From NCBI RefSeq assembly GCF_900240945.1, contig NZ_OESG01000014.1:1718015-1782014 (forward strand): a DNA stretch of 64,000 bases, read 5' to 3'. The notes below the pieces were generated by a model that saw only the letters and a program-made list of their open reading frames with translations, ran no database searches and was not told the origin of the DNA. Shown here in pieces: positions 17,672 to 26,596 of this stretch (position 1 is its first letter; the number at the start of each line of letters is the position of its first letter). The translations under genes and the position numbers were made by a program. This DNA is from Mycobacterium sp. 3519A (GTDB taxonomy: Bacteria; Actinomycetota; Actinomycetes; Mycobacteriales; Mycobacteriaceae).

Positions 17672-18916
17672 GTGACCACCACCGTCGAGCAAGCGTCTGA
17701 AAAGCCAGAGGCGCAACCAGAGTCCAGTGAGCCGGCCCCGCCCGGTCTGCGCCAGCGCTTGTCGGCCTTCCTCCTGTCCCACGTGCGGCAGTCCGGCATG
17801 GTGGTGGCGTTGGCCGCCATCGTGTTGCTGTTCCAGATCTGGACCGGCGGCATTCTGCTCAAACCGCTGAACGTCACCAACATCATCCAGCAGAACGGCT
17901 ACATCCTGGTCCTCGCCATCGGGATGGTCATCGTGATCATCTCCGGCCACATCGATCTGTCTGTGGGGTCCATCGCTGGCTTTATCGGCGCAATGTCGGG
18001 AGTTCTGATGGTGCGCAACGACATGCCGTGGGTGTTGGGGGTGGCGGTATGCGTGGGTATCGGCGCACTGATCGGCGCTTGGCAGGGCTTCTGGATCGCC
18101 TACGTCGGCATTCCGTCGTTCATCGTCACGCTCGGCGGGATGCTGGTGTTCCGTGGTGCGACGCAGTATCTGCTCGAAGGCCAGTCCATCGCTCCGATGC
18201 CGCGCGGACTCGAGCAAGTCAGTAGTGGATTCCTACCCGAGATCGGGACCAACGCCGTCTACCACTGGCCCACAGTAATTCTCGGCGCTGTCATCACGGT
18301 GGCCGCGGTGGTGGCGCAGATCCGTCGCCGCAAGTCGCAAGTCCGCCACGGACAGAAAGTTTCGGGCACCGTGTTCTTCACGGTCAAGTGTGCCGCGATC
18401 GTCGCGGCGCTGGCGGCGTTCACGCTGCTGCTGGCCAGCTACCGCGGAGTGCCGATCGTCGGGATCATCCTGGTGGTGTTGACCCTGATCTACGCGTTCG
18501 TCATGCGCAACACTGTTCTCGGGCGCCGGGTGTACGCCGTCGGCGGAAACTCCGCGGCCGCACGCCTTTCCGGCATCCGCAACCAACGCGTCACGTTGTT
18601 GGTGTTCGTCAACATGGGGATGCTCGCCGCCGTCGCGGGGCTGTTGTTCGCTGCCAGGTTGAACTCCGCGACACCGCAGGCCGGTATCAACTTCGAACTC
18701 GAGGCCATCGCGGCGGCATTCATCGGCGGCGCGTCGTCCAGCGGTGGGGTCGGCACGGTGTTCGGCGCAATCGTCGGCGGCCTGGTACTGGGCGTGTTGA
18801 ACAACGGCATGTCCATCCTCGGCATCGGCAGTGATATCCAGCAAGTGATCAAGGGTCTCGTGCTGCTGGTCGCCGTCGGATTCGACGTGTACAACAAGCG
18901 CAAGGGCGGGCGCTAA
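17672..18916 (+). CDS. Sugar ABC transporter permease, GguB/MmsB type
   Basis: A 414-residue membrane protein, longer than a standard CUT2 permease, as is usual for the MmsB/GguB/XylH subgroup. After a hydrophilic N-terminal stretch of about 40 residues it has roughly ten hydrophobic segments, the conserved GMVIVIISGHIDLSVGSIAG segment, and an arginine/lysine-rich loop (QIRRRKSQVRHGQK) in the middle. The GTG start directly follows the ATPase stop. A single permease gene implies a homodimer. The last four bases overlap the end of the convergent broken lacI gene. Confidence 0.93.
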   Translation: MTTTVEQASEKPEAQPESSEPAPPGLRQRLSAFLLSHVRQSGMVVALAAIVLLFQIWTGGILLKPLNVTNIIQQNGYILVLAIGMVIVIISGHIDLSVGSIAGFIGAMSGVLMVRNDMPWVLGVAVCVGIGALIGAWQGFWIAYVGIPSFIVTLGGMLVFRGATQYLLEGQSIAPMPRGLEQVSSGFLPEIGTNAVYHWPTVILGAVITVAAVVAQIRRRKSQVRHGQKVSGTVFFTVKCAAIVAALAAFTLLLASYRGVPIVGIILVVLTLIYAFVMRNTVLGRRVYAVGGNSAAARLSGIRNQRVTLLVFVNMGMLAAVAGLLFAARLNSATPQAGINFELEAIAAAFIGGASSSGGVGTVFGAIVGGLVLGVLNNGMSILGIGSDIQQVIKGLVLLVAVGFDVYNKRKGGR

Positions 18917-19954
18917 CTCCGTCGGGTGCTCTGCCTGACGACGAGTTGTGCGGGCACCAGCACCGGTTGAACGTCGGCGGGTGCGGAGTCGCTGTGTTCG
19001 ATTCGGGTGACCAGCATTTCGACGCTTGTGCGGCCCACGGTGCCGAAATCCTGGCGGACAGTGGTCAACGGCGGTGAGTAGAACTCTGCTTCCGGCACAT
19101 CGTCAAAACCTGCGACCAGGACGTCGTCGGGTACGGCGCGACCGGCTTCGGCGAATGCGCGCAGCACGCCCAAGGCCATCTGATCGTTTGCGACGAACAC
19201 CGCCTCGACATCTGCGCGGCGGGCGAGTGCGATGCCGGCCTGGTACCCGGATGCGGGCGACCAATTGCCGTGCAGCGGTTCGGGAACGGAGCGTTTGGCG
19301 GCGGTCAGCTCTGCACGCCAGCCGGCCATTCTGGTCTCGGTTTCCGTCCACCCTTCGGCGCCGGTCACATGCCACACCGTCGATGCGCCTTGGTCGAGCA
19401 GGTGCCGGGTGACCTGCCGTGCACCGTCGAACTGATCGACGCTCACCACGGGAAGGCCGAGCCCACCGGTGGCGTCGACGGCGACCACGGGCATGTCGCG
19501 ACGCAGTCGCGAGAGCGCTTCGCGCGTTTCGGAAAGCGGTGCGATCACCACCACACCTTCCACCGCTTGTTCAGCCAATCGGTTCAATGTCCTTGGCAGC
19601 GTGGTGCTGTCGATGGTCGACTCGCTGGCCACGCTGACGAAATAGCCCGCGCTGCGGGCGGCATGCTCGATGGCGTACAGCATGCTGGCCGGTCCGTACA
19701 GCGTGCTGTCAAAGCAGATGACTCCCAGCGTGTTTGATCGGTGGGTCGCAAGCGCCCGCGCCGCGAGATTGCGGCGGTAGCCGAGTCTCGATCGCGGCGT
19801 TCACCCGGCGGCGAGTCGACTCCTTGACCGCGGCAGAGTCGTTGAGCACGCGCGAAACGGTCTGATGCGAGACGCCTGCCGCCTTGGCGACGTCGAACAT
19901 GTTGACCGGCCGACCCTCACGACGCCGCCCGGGTCCCTCGACGCTGCCCGCCAT
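18913..19954 (-). pseudogene. LacI-family regulator, frameshifted
   Basis: The two halves of a LacI regulator lie in different frames. From ATG 19954 the frame gives a normal helix-turn-helix (DVAKAAGVSHQTVSRVLNDS) and reads RRVNAAIE, then changes to nonsense and stops at 19709. The continuation LGYRRNLAARALATHRSNTLGVI and the whole sensor domain lie in another frame, ending at 18913. The break is at about 19786, where GAGACTC stands for an expected nine-base GAGnnnCTC-like stretch: two bases fewer than a normal frame. Restored, the protein would be about 347 residues. Either a recent inactivation or a sequencing error. The partner gene at 9089-10108 has the same recognition helix. Confidence 0.85.
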
Positions 19955-20014
19955 TCGATGCGACCCCCTCTCGTGTCGGCGAGGACTAGGTTTGCTGTCG
20001 CATAGTAGTCGGAA

Positions 20015-20028
20015 TGTGAGCGCTCACG
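20015..20028. promoter_or_regulatory. LacI-type operator near the broken lacI gene
   Basis: TGTGAGCGCTCACG contains the perfect 12-base palindrome GTGAGCGCTCAC (20016-20027). It is a G/C variant of the TGTTAGCGCTAACA sites. A minus-strand -10-like TACTAT (20007-20002) lies just downstream of it toward lacI, so it probably served autoregulation. Confidence 0.7.
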
Positions 20029-20046
20029 ACGCTTTGATCGGCGGAA

Positions 20047-20060
20047 TGTTAACGCTAACA
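20047..20060. promoter_or_regulatory. LacI-type operator overlapping the -10 of the dehydrogenase gene
   Basis: TGTTAACGCTAACA differs from the perfect site at 14820 by one base. Its right end plus one base, TAACAT (20056-20061), is a -10-like box that ends 6 bases before the ATG at 20068. Operator and -10 therefore share bases, and the transcript is predicted to be leaderless. Confidence 0.8.
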
Positions 20061-20067
20061 TTGGATC

Positions 20068-21060
20068 ATGTCAGGCTCGATGACCGTCGCGCGACTGCAC
20101 GGTGTGCGCGATATCAGGATCCACGCCGAACCCGTTCCCGACGTCGCGCCGGGGGAAGAATTGGTACGCATCACAGCGGTCGGGCTGTGCGGATCCGACT
20201 TGCACTGGTTCGCCGAAGCAGGCATCGGCGACGCGAGGCTGACGCGACCGGTGGTGCCAGGCCACGAGTTCGCCGGTGTCATCGAGAGCGGTCCGAGGCG
20301 TGGCCTGCGTGTCGCGGTGGACCCGGCGCTGCCTTGTCGGGAATGCGAGATCTGCATGGGCGGCTACCGGAACCTCTGCCCTGACGTCGTGTTCGCCGGG
20401 CACGGCGGCCAGGACGGGGGGCTGCGACAGTTTCTGAGTTGGCCGTCGTGGGCGCTCCATCCGCTTCCTGACACCTTGAGCGCGGCCGACGGTGCGATGC
20501 TCGAACCGCTCGGTGTAGCGTTGCACGCATTGGACCTGGGCCACTTGCGATTTGGTGCGACCGCCGCCGTCGTCGGAGCGGGGCCGATCGGCCTCTTGTT
20601 GGCGCAGGCGGCGAGGCGTGCCGGGGCGGCGCGGGTCGTGGTGGTCGAACCACGCGCGCATCGCAGGGATGCAGCGAAACGACTTGGAGCCGATGTCGTG
20701 CTCGACGTGGCAGAACCGGCTGACGACATCGGGGCGGATGCGGTGTTCGAACTTGCCGGGACAGACGAAGCGGTCGAGATCGCCATCCGCGCAGCGCGAC
20801 CGGGCGCCAGGGTGGTGTTGGGCGGGATACCCGACGGTGACCGCACGTCATTTCAGGCGTCGATGGCCCGCCGTAAGGGTCTGACGCTGGCGTTGGTCCG
20901 CCGCATGAACGAGGCGTACCCGCGTGCGATCCGGCTTGCGCAGCAAGGCCTGATCGACGTCTCATCGCTCGTGTCGCACCGGTATCCGATCGACAGCGCC
21001 GCAGAGGCTTTCGCCGTCGCCGCGGACAGGACCGGCCTCAAGGTCGTTGTCGAGCCTTGA
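20068..21060 (+). CDS. Zinc-dependent medium-chain dehydrogenase (sugar alcohol/sugar type)
   Basis: A 330-residue NAD(P)-dependent MDR dehydrogenase. Catalytic zinc ligands are Cys41 (GLCGSDLH), His66 and Glu67 (PGHEFAG). The structural zinc site has Cys90, Cys93, Cys96 and Cys104. The Rossmann motif VVGAGPIGLLLAQ is at about 168-180. The family includes L-iditol/sorbitol, galactitol and arabinitol dehydrogenases. Carrying a sugar operator in its promoter, it probably oxidises a pentitol or aldose linked to the locus, but the substrate cannot be read from sequence. The 3' end overlaps the convergent epimerase by 23 bases. Confidence 0.88.
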   Translation: MSGSMTVARLHGVRDIRIHAEPVPDVAPGEELVRITAVGLCGSDLHWFAEAGIGDARLTRPVVPGHEFAGVIESGPRRGLRVAVDPALPCRECEICMGGYRNLCPDVVFAGHGGQDGGLRQFLSWPSWALHPLPDTLSAADGAMLEPLGVALHALDLGHLRFGATAAVVGAGPIGLLLAQAARRAGAARVVVVEPRAHRRDAAKRLGADVVLDVAEPADDIGADAVFELAGTDEAVEIAIRAARPGARVVLGGIPDGDRTSFQASMARRKGLTLALVRRMNEAYPRAIRLAQQGLIDVSSLVSHRYPIDSAAEAFAVAADRTGLKVVVEP

Positions 21061-21997
21061 GGTTGTCGTGGTAACGGATCGCCCACGACATCGACCATCG
21101 CTCGCCGGGTGAGAGCCATCGAAGTCCTTCGCCGCTGTTGAAAGCATCAGCCGGTGCGGTCATCGGTTCGATCGCGACAGCAGTGATCGACCCACCAGCG
21201 TGCGGATACTGTCGAGTGATGAAGACTTGCAGATAGCCGAATTGGTCGTCGGCCCAGACGGATACGGCTCGGCCGTCGGCAGCGCTCAACCAGTGGGTGC
21301 TGCCACCTAGGCTCATGGTCAGCCCCGACCAACAGTCGTCGAGTTCGAGATCGGCGATCAGCCGCCCCGCGCGCAGGTCCCATTTCGTGCCGTCGACAGG
21401 CGTGACGCCGACCGGATTGAGCCGGTCGTCGACGTCAATGTGGCGGTCCGCCGACACGGTCAAGGTCAGCGCATCAGTCGGCACGTCACCAAGAGCGAGG
21501 AACGGGTGGGCACCGACTGCCACTGGGGCGCAGTCGGATCCGACATTTTGGACCGTGTGCATCACCTGCATGCCGTCGGCGGTGAGCGTGTACCGCACGG
21601 TGGTGTCCAACCGAAACGGATAGCCGTTCTGCGGAAACACCTGAGCCCGTAGCGTGATCGCACGACCGCTGCGCTCGACGACCTGATACGGCGCGTGCTG
21701 CAGTAGACCGTGCAAGGCGTTGCCTCCCGCAGGCTCGGTGATGTCGAGTTGCAGTGTCTGACCGCGGTGCGTCCATCGTCCGTCGCGGACCCGGTTGGGC
21801 CAGGGGACGAGGACGATGCCAGACCCGAACGGCGGTGGGGCGTCGTCCTCGTAGCCGGCCGTGAGTTGCACACCGTCGACCGACAGGTGCCGTATCGCGG
21901 CGGCGACCTCAGTGATCACCGCGCGTACGGATGGCCCGTCGGATCCCAGCTTCAGCTCGTGCTGTTCACCGAGTGCCGACCATGGTTGATATGACAC
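21038..21997 (-). CDS. Aldose 1-epimerase (mutarotase) family protein
   Basis: A 319-residue GalM-fold protein that would interconvert alpha and beta anomers of an aldose. The likely catalytic histidine is in VGAHPFLAL, a second conserved histidine is in NALHGLL, and the catalytic glutamate region is AIEPMTAPADAFNSGEGL. The GTG start at 21997 sits 6 bases after a TAACAT -10 box that is part of the operator at 22005-22018, so the mRNA is probably leaderless. In this locus the enzyme would supply the anomer needed by AraA or one of the importers. Confidence 0.88.
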   Translation of the reverse strand: MSYQPWSALGEQHELKLGSDGPSVRAVITEVAAAIRHLSVDGVQLTAGYEDDAPPPFGSGIVLVPWPNRVRDGRWTHRGQTLQLDITEPAGGNALHGLLQHAPYQVVERSGRAITLRAQVFPQNGYPFRLDTTVRYTLTADGMQVMHTVQNVGSDCAPVAVGAHPFLALGDVPTDALTLTVSADRHIDVDDRLNPVGVTPVDGTKWDLRAGRLIADLELDDCWSGLTMSLGGSTHWLSAADGRAVSVWADDQFGYLQVFITRQYPHAGGSITAVAIEPMTAPADAFNSGEGLRWLSPGERWSMSWAIRYHDNLKARQRP

Positions 21998-22004
21998 CTA
22001 GCCA

Positions 22005-22018
22005 TGTTAGCGCTAACA
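22005..22018. promoter_or_regulatory. LacI-type operator overlapping the epimerase -10
   Basis: TGTTAGCGCTAACA is identical to the site at 14820-14833. On the minus strand its end forms TAACAT (22009-22004), which ends 6 bases before the GTG at 21997. The site lies between the stop of the sterol-cluster SnoaL-like gene and the epimerase gene, and marks the right edge of the sugar locus. Confidence 0.85.
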
Positions 22019-22025
22019 TAGCGCG

Positions 22026-22430
22026 TTAGATCTTGCGCGCGCTCGCGGTGGCCTTGTCGAGTTCCCAATAGGCCCGCAGCGCAACGATCTTGCCCTCGTC
22101 GTTCACCCGGTAGGTGAACACCCCTTCGGCTGTGACCTCGTACCCGGCGGCCTTGATCCCGATGTGGCCGACGTTGGCTTCCTCATTGCCGCACTGATAG
22201 GTCTTCTCGAAGTTGAACGTGAGTTCGCTCGGTGCGATCGCCATGTCGTAGAACCTGGCGATGGCTTCCTTGCCGCGGTGGCCCTTGCCCTCCGGATCGA
22301 AGTGCGAGGGCCCGATCGGATCCTCGACGACCGCGTCGTCGGCGAACACCGCAAGCCACGCCTCTTTGTCATGGGCCATCGCTGCTTCGCGGGACCGCTT
22401 GCCGGCCAGGTGGACCGGCGCGTCACTCAC
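22026..22430 (-). CDS. SnoaL/NTF2-like protein (ketosteroid-isomerase fold)
   Basis: A 134-residue single-domain protein of the NTF2-like fold. It shows the family pattern: an N-terminal helix (KEAWLAVFADDAVVEDP), GHRGKEAIARFYD, and a C-terminal sheet with FTYRVNDEGKIVALRAYWE. Relatives include delta5-3-ketosteroid isomerase and SnoaL cyclases. The GTG start (22430) overlaps the previous stop (GTGA); a TTG nine bases upstream is less likely. As last gene of an Ltp/DUF35 operon under a KstR site it may act on a sterol side-chain or ring intermediate, but catalytic residues could not be confirmed. Confidence 0.8.
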   Translation of the reverse strand: MSDAPVHLAGKRSREAAMAHDKEAWLAVFADDAVVEDPIGPSHFDPEGKGHRGKEAIARFYDMAIAPSELTFNFEKTYQCGNEEANVGHIGIKAAGYEVTAEGVFTYRVNDEGKIVALRAYWELDKATASARKI

Positions 22431-23310
22431 TGCTGCCAACCCGAGTGGATGAAGGTGTCGGCGAACCGCTTCAGCGAATCCTTCTTCTTCTCGATCGGCG
22501 CGTCGAAGCCATGGCCGTCAAAGATCCACGGAATGACGATGTTGTCGGTGACGCCCGCCTCGGCGAGTTCGCGGTGCCCGTCGACATCGAACTTGTCGAT
22601 GCACACCGCCTGGAACTCGAACGGCACGTCGGCGCGGCCGAATTCGGCAAGCAGGGCCTGCAGTTTGCCGATGATCTCGGTGAGTTGGTCGCACGTCAAC
22701 ATCGCGCTTGTCCACCCGTCGCCGACGCGGGCGGCCCGCCGCAACGCGACGTCGGTGTGCCCGCCGACATAGAACGGCACCGGCTTAGTCGGCGCCGGGC
22801 TCATCTGCAGCTTGTCGAAGTCGTAGAAGTCGCCGTGGAATTCCACCATGCCGCCGGCGAGGACGAGCTTGATCACCTCGACCATCTCGTCGACGCGCTT
22901 GCCGCGCTTGGCGTACGGCACCCCACACCACTCGAATTCCTCAGGTGCCCAACCGATACCGACACCGAACCCGAACCGGTTGTTCGTCAGATTGGCCACC
23001 GAGCCGACCTGCCGCGCCAGCAGCAGCGGATTGCGCGACCCCAACTTCATCACGTTGGTGTAGAACCGCAGCGTCGACGTCACCGCACCCATCGCGCCTG
23101 CGACGATCAACGGATCGGCCCACGGAGTGTCCTGGTTCCACATCCGCGATCCGTCGGCGGTGTACGGATAATCGGCCGACTGCTTCTCCATGTAGAAGAT
23201 CGAATCGGGCAACGCAATCGAGTCGAAGCCGACTTCCTCCGCGGTCCTCGCGATTTCGACCAGTTGCTCGATCGGGCTCATCGCCACGCTGACCGTGTAC
23301 TTCATCTTGC

Positions 23311-23314
<4 letters not shown>
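22427..23314 (-). CDS. LLM-class F420-dependent oxidoreductase
   Basis: A 295-residue TIM-barrel luciferase-like protein. Recognisable segments are EEVGFDSIALPDS, TNVMKLGSRNPLLLARQVGSV, RFGFGVGIGWAPEEFEWCGV and PFYVGGHTDVALRRAARVGDGW, typical of mycobacterial F420-using members of the family. F420 rather than FMN is inferred from these. GTG start overlapping the ltp3 stop by four bases. It is distinct from the second LLM protein at 26597. The reaction is unknown; oxidation or reduction of a steroid-CoA intermediate is plausible. Confidence 0.85.
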
Positions 23315-24479
<1,165 letters not shown>

Positions 24480-24480
<1 letters not shown>

Positions 24481-25535
24481 TATTTCCCCTCCAGGACCGC
24501 GACGAGATTCTGTTGCAGCGCAGGGCCGCTCGTGGCGTGCGCGAGCACGCGCTGGGCGGAACCATCGAAGATGTGCTGTGCGGCAAAGCCGATGCGCTCC
24601 AGTCCGGCTGAGAACATCGGGTTGGCAGCCAGCGCGCCGCCGGACGGATTCACCTTTGTCGACGACCCCAACCCGATCGCCTCGGTGAGGATCAACTGCT
24701 GGTGGGTGAAGGGCGCATAGATCTCGGCGACGTCGATGGATGCGGTGTCACCACCCGTCGCGGCCTCAGCCGACGCCGCCGTCGACGGTGAGGTGGTCAG
24801 GTCCCGGGCACCGAGGATCGGGGTTTCGATGCGGTGCTCCAAACCCGTGATCCAGGCCGGGTTTTCGCGCAGTTCGCGAGCCCGGTCGCCCGCCGCCAGC
24901 ACGATGGCCGATGCGCCGTCGGTGATCGGTGCGATGTCGTGACGTCGCAGCGGGTCGGCGAAGTAGGGTCGGGACAGCAGTTCATCGATGCTCTTGGCCG
25001 GCTTCTCGGAGTCGGTGCGTCCCGCTGCCGCAAAGGAATCCAGCGCCACCTGCGCCATGTCTTCGGCCGTCCACTTGCCTGTGTCCAGGCCCATCCGTGC
25101 CTGCAGTCCGGCGATCGACACCGAATCCGGCCACAGCGGCGCGACGGTGTAGGGGTCGGTCTGCAGCGCCAGCACCCGGCGCAGCGTGCCCGCCGACGAC
25201 TTGCCGAACCCGTACACCAGTGCGGTCTCGACCTGGCCCGTCAGCAGTTTGATGTAGGCCTCGTACAACGCCCATGCCCCGTCCATCTCGACGTGCGACT
25301 CGTTGATCGGCGGAACCGCGCCGATCGAGTCGATCGCCGAGATGAACGAGAAGGCCCGGCCGGCAAGGTAATCCGACGAGCCCGAGCACCAGAATCCGAT
25401 GTCGGTCTGCTGCAGGCCGAGCTCGTCGTAGAGCTGGTGAAAGCACGGCATCAGCATCTCGACGCCGTTGGTGGTGCCGTCGGTGCGGCGGACGTGGGGT
25501 GCGTGCGCGAAGCCCACGACTGCGATATCGGTCAT
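24480..25535 (-). CDS. ltp4: Lipid-transfer protein / thiolase-fold aldolase, Ltp4 type
   Basis: A 351-residue thiolase-fold protein, shorter than Ltp3. It opens with IAVVGFAHAPHVRR, and the position of the thiolase cysteine is again replaced (INESHVEMDGAWAL). Regions ending ALAANPMFSAGLERIGFA match the family's C-terminal half. The ATG at 25535 is chosen because the upstream open frame only overlaps the DUF35 gene. It likely forms a complex with Ltp3 or the DUF35 protein, as shown for Ltp2 with ChsH2. Counterpart of Rv3522. Confidence 0.87.
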
Positions 25536-25548
25536 TGTTTCAAGCCCT

Positions 25549-26538
25549 TTACAGGTGGTGCTTGTAGGAGTCGTAGTCCGCGTCGGGTTCGCCCGTCGGC
25601 CGGAAGTAGTCGATGTTGTCGATGCCGAGGCCCCACTCTTCGCGCGGCTTCCACACCGCCTGCACGCGCATGCCCATCCGGACGTCGGCCGGATCGATCT
25701 CGGTGACCAGATGCAGAAACGGGATGTCGGCGCCGTCGAGCAGCACGTAAGCCGCGACGTAGGGCGGCTTGATGCGCTGGCCAGGGAACGGAATGTTGAT
25801 GATGGCGAACGTGGTGACCGTGCCCTTGTCGGGCAATTCGACGAACTGGTCGAGTTCCAGACCGGTGGCCGGATCGGCCTCCTTCGGTGGGAAGTAGACC
25901 TTCCCGCTGTCGCCGGTGCGCGCGCCGAGCAGCTTGCCCTCTTCGAGTGCGCGCAGGAACTTGCTCTCGGGAAGCGATGCGGTGTGCTGGATCTCGATCG
26001 ACGACGGCGCCACCTGCACCTTGACCGGTTCACGATCGTCCGGCCCGCCCTCAGGCTCGGCGTTTTCGCCGGGCAGGAAATAGGCGATGTCGGTGATCGC
26101 GCCGACCGGGTCGTCGACCCAGTGCGCGTGCACCCGGTCGCCGGTGTTGATGGCGTCGGCAGAGGCGACGTCGACCGCGTGCAACATCGGGGTGTCTGCG
26201 CCGTCCAGCTTGATCAACGCCCAGGCGAACGGTCGATCCAGTGGTTGGCCCTGAAGCGGAGTCGACTGCCATGTCCACGACAGCACCGTCCCGACGCTGC
26301 TCACCGGTACGATCTCGGTCAATTGTTCGTACGTGATCGGGTCGTACTCTGCAGGCGGCACGTGCACTCGCCCATCCGAACCGCGAACACCGACGATCCG
26401 CCGTCCGCGCAGGGCGGTGAAGAACTGGCTAAGGAGTGGGCCGACTGAACGGGTGTAGTCGAATGAGAGCTTCAGTGGCGCCGAGAGTGGCCGCTCATGC
26501 TCGTCGATCTGCACCGGGCTGCTTTGGCTGGTGGTCAC
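25549..26538 (-). CDS. Two-domain DUF35/OB-fold protein, Rv3521-like
   Basis: A 329-residue protein with two copies of the DUF35 OB-fold. Copy 1 is about residues 60-150 (VGVRGSDGRVHVPP, YDP, LIKLDGADTPMLH, AHWVDD) and copy 2 about residues 190-320 (LGARTGDSGKVYFPP, YVLLDGADIPFLH, AVWKPREEWGLGIDNIDYFRP). The usual zinc-finger cysteines of DUF35 rubredoxin-like domains are absent. DUF35 proteins act as partners of thiolase-fold aldolases, so this one probably pairs with Ltp3/Ltp4. The GTG start at 26538 is chosen because the frame upstream overlaps the promoter; a KstR site lies 10 bases upstream. Confidence 0.85.
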   Translation of the reverse strand: MTTSQSSPVQIDEHERPLSAPLKLSFDYTRSVGPLLSQFFTALRGRRIVGVRGSDGRVHVPPAEYDPITYEQLTEIVPVSSVGTVLSWTWQSTPLQGQPLDRPFAWALIKLDGADTPMLHAVDVASADAINTGDRVHAHWVDDPVGAITDIAYFLPGENAEPEGGPDDREPVKVQVAPSSIEIQHTASLPESKFLRALEEGKLLGARTGDSGKVYFPPKEADPATGLELDQFVELPDKGTVTTFAIINIPFPGQRIKPPYVAAYVLLDGADIPFLHLVTEIDPADVRMGMRVQAVWKPREEWGLGIDNIDYFRPTGEPDADYDSYKHHL

Positions 26539-26547
26539 GGATTCGAG

Positions 26548-26561
26548 TAGAACAGGTTCTA
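26548..26561. promoter_or_regulatory. KstR operator between the DUF35/ltp operon and the F420 oxidoreductase gene
   Basis: TAGAACAGGTTCTA is a perfect match to TnnAACnnGTTnnA and nearly symmetrical. It lies 10 bases upstream of the minus-strand DUF35 gene and 36 bases upstream of the plus-strand gene at 26597, so it can control both. Confidence 0.92.
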
Positions 26562-26596
26562 ATAATAGTTTCAACCATGGGTCGAGTGGCGAGCAA

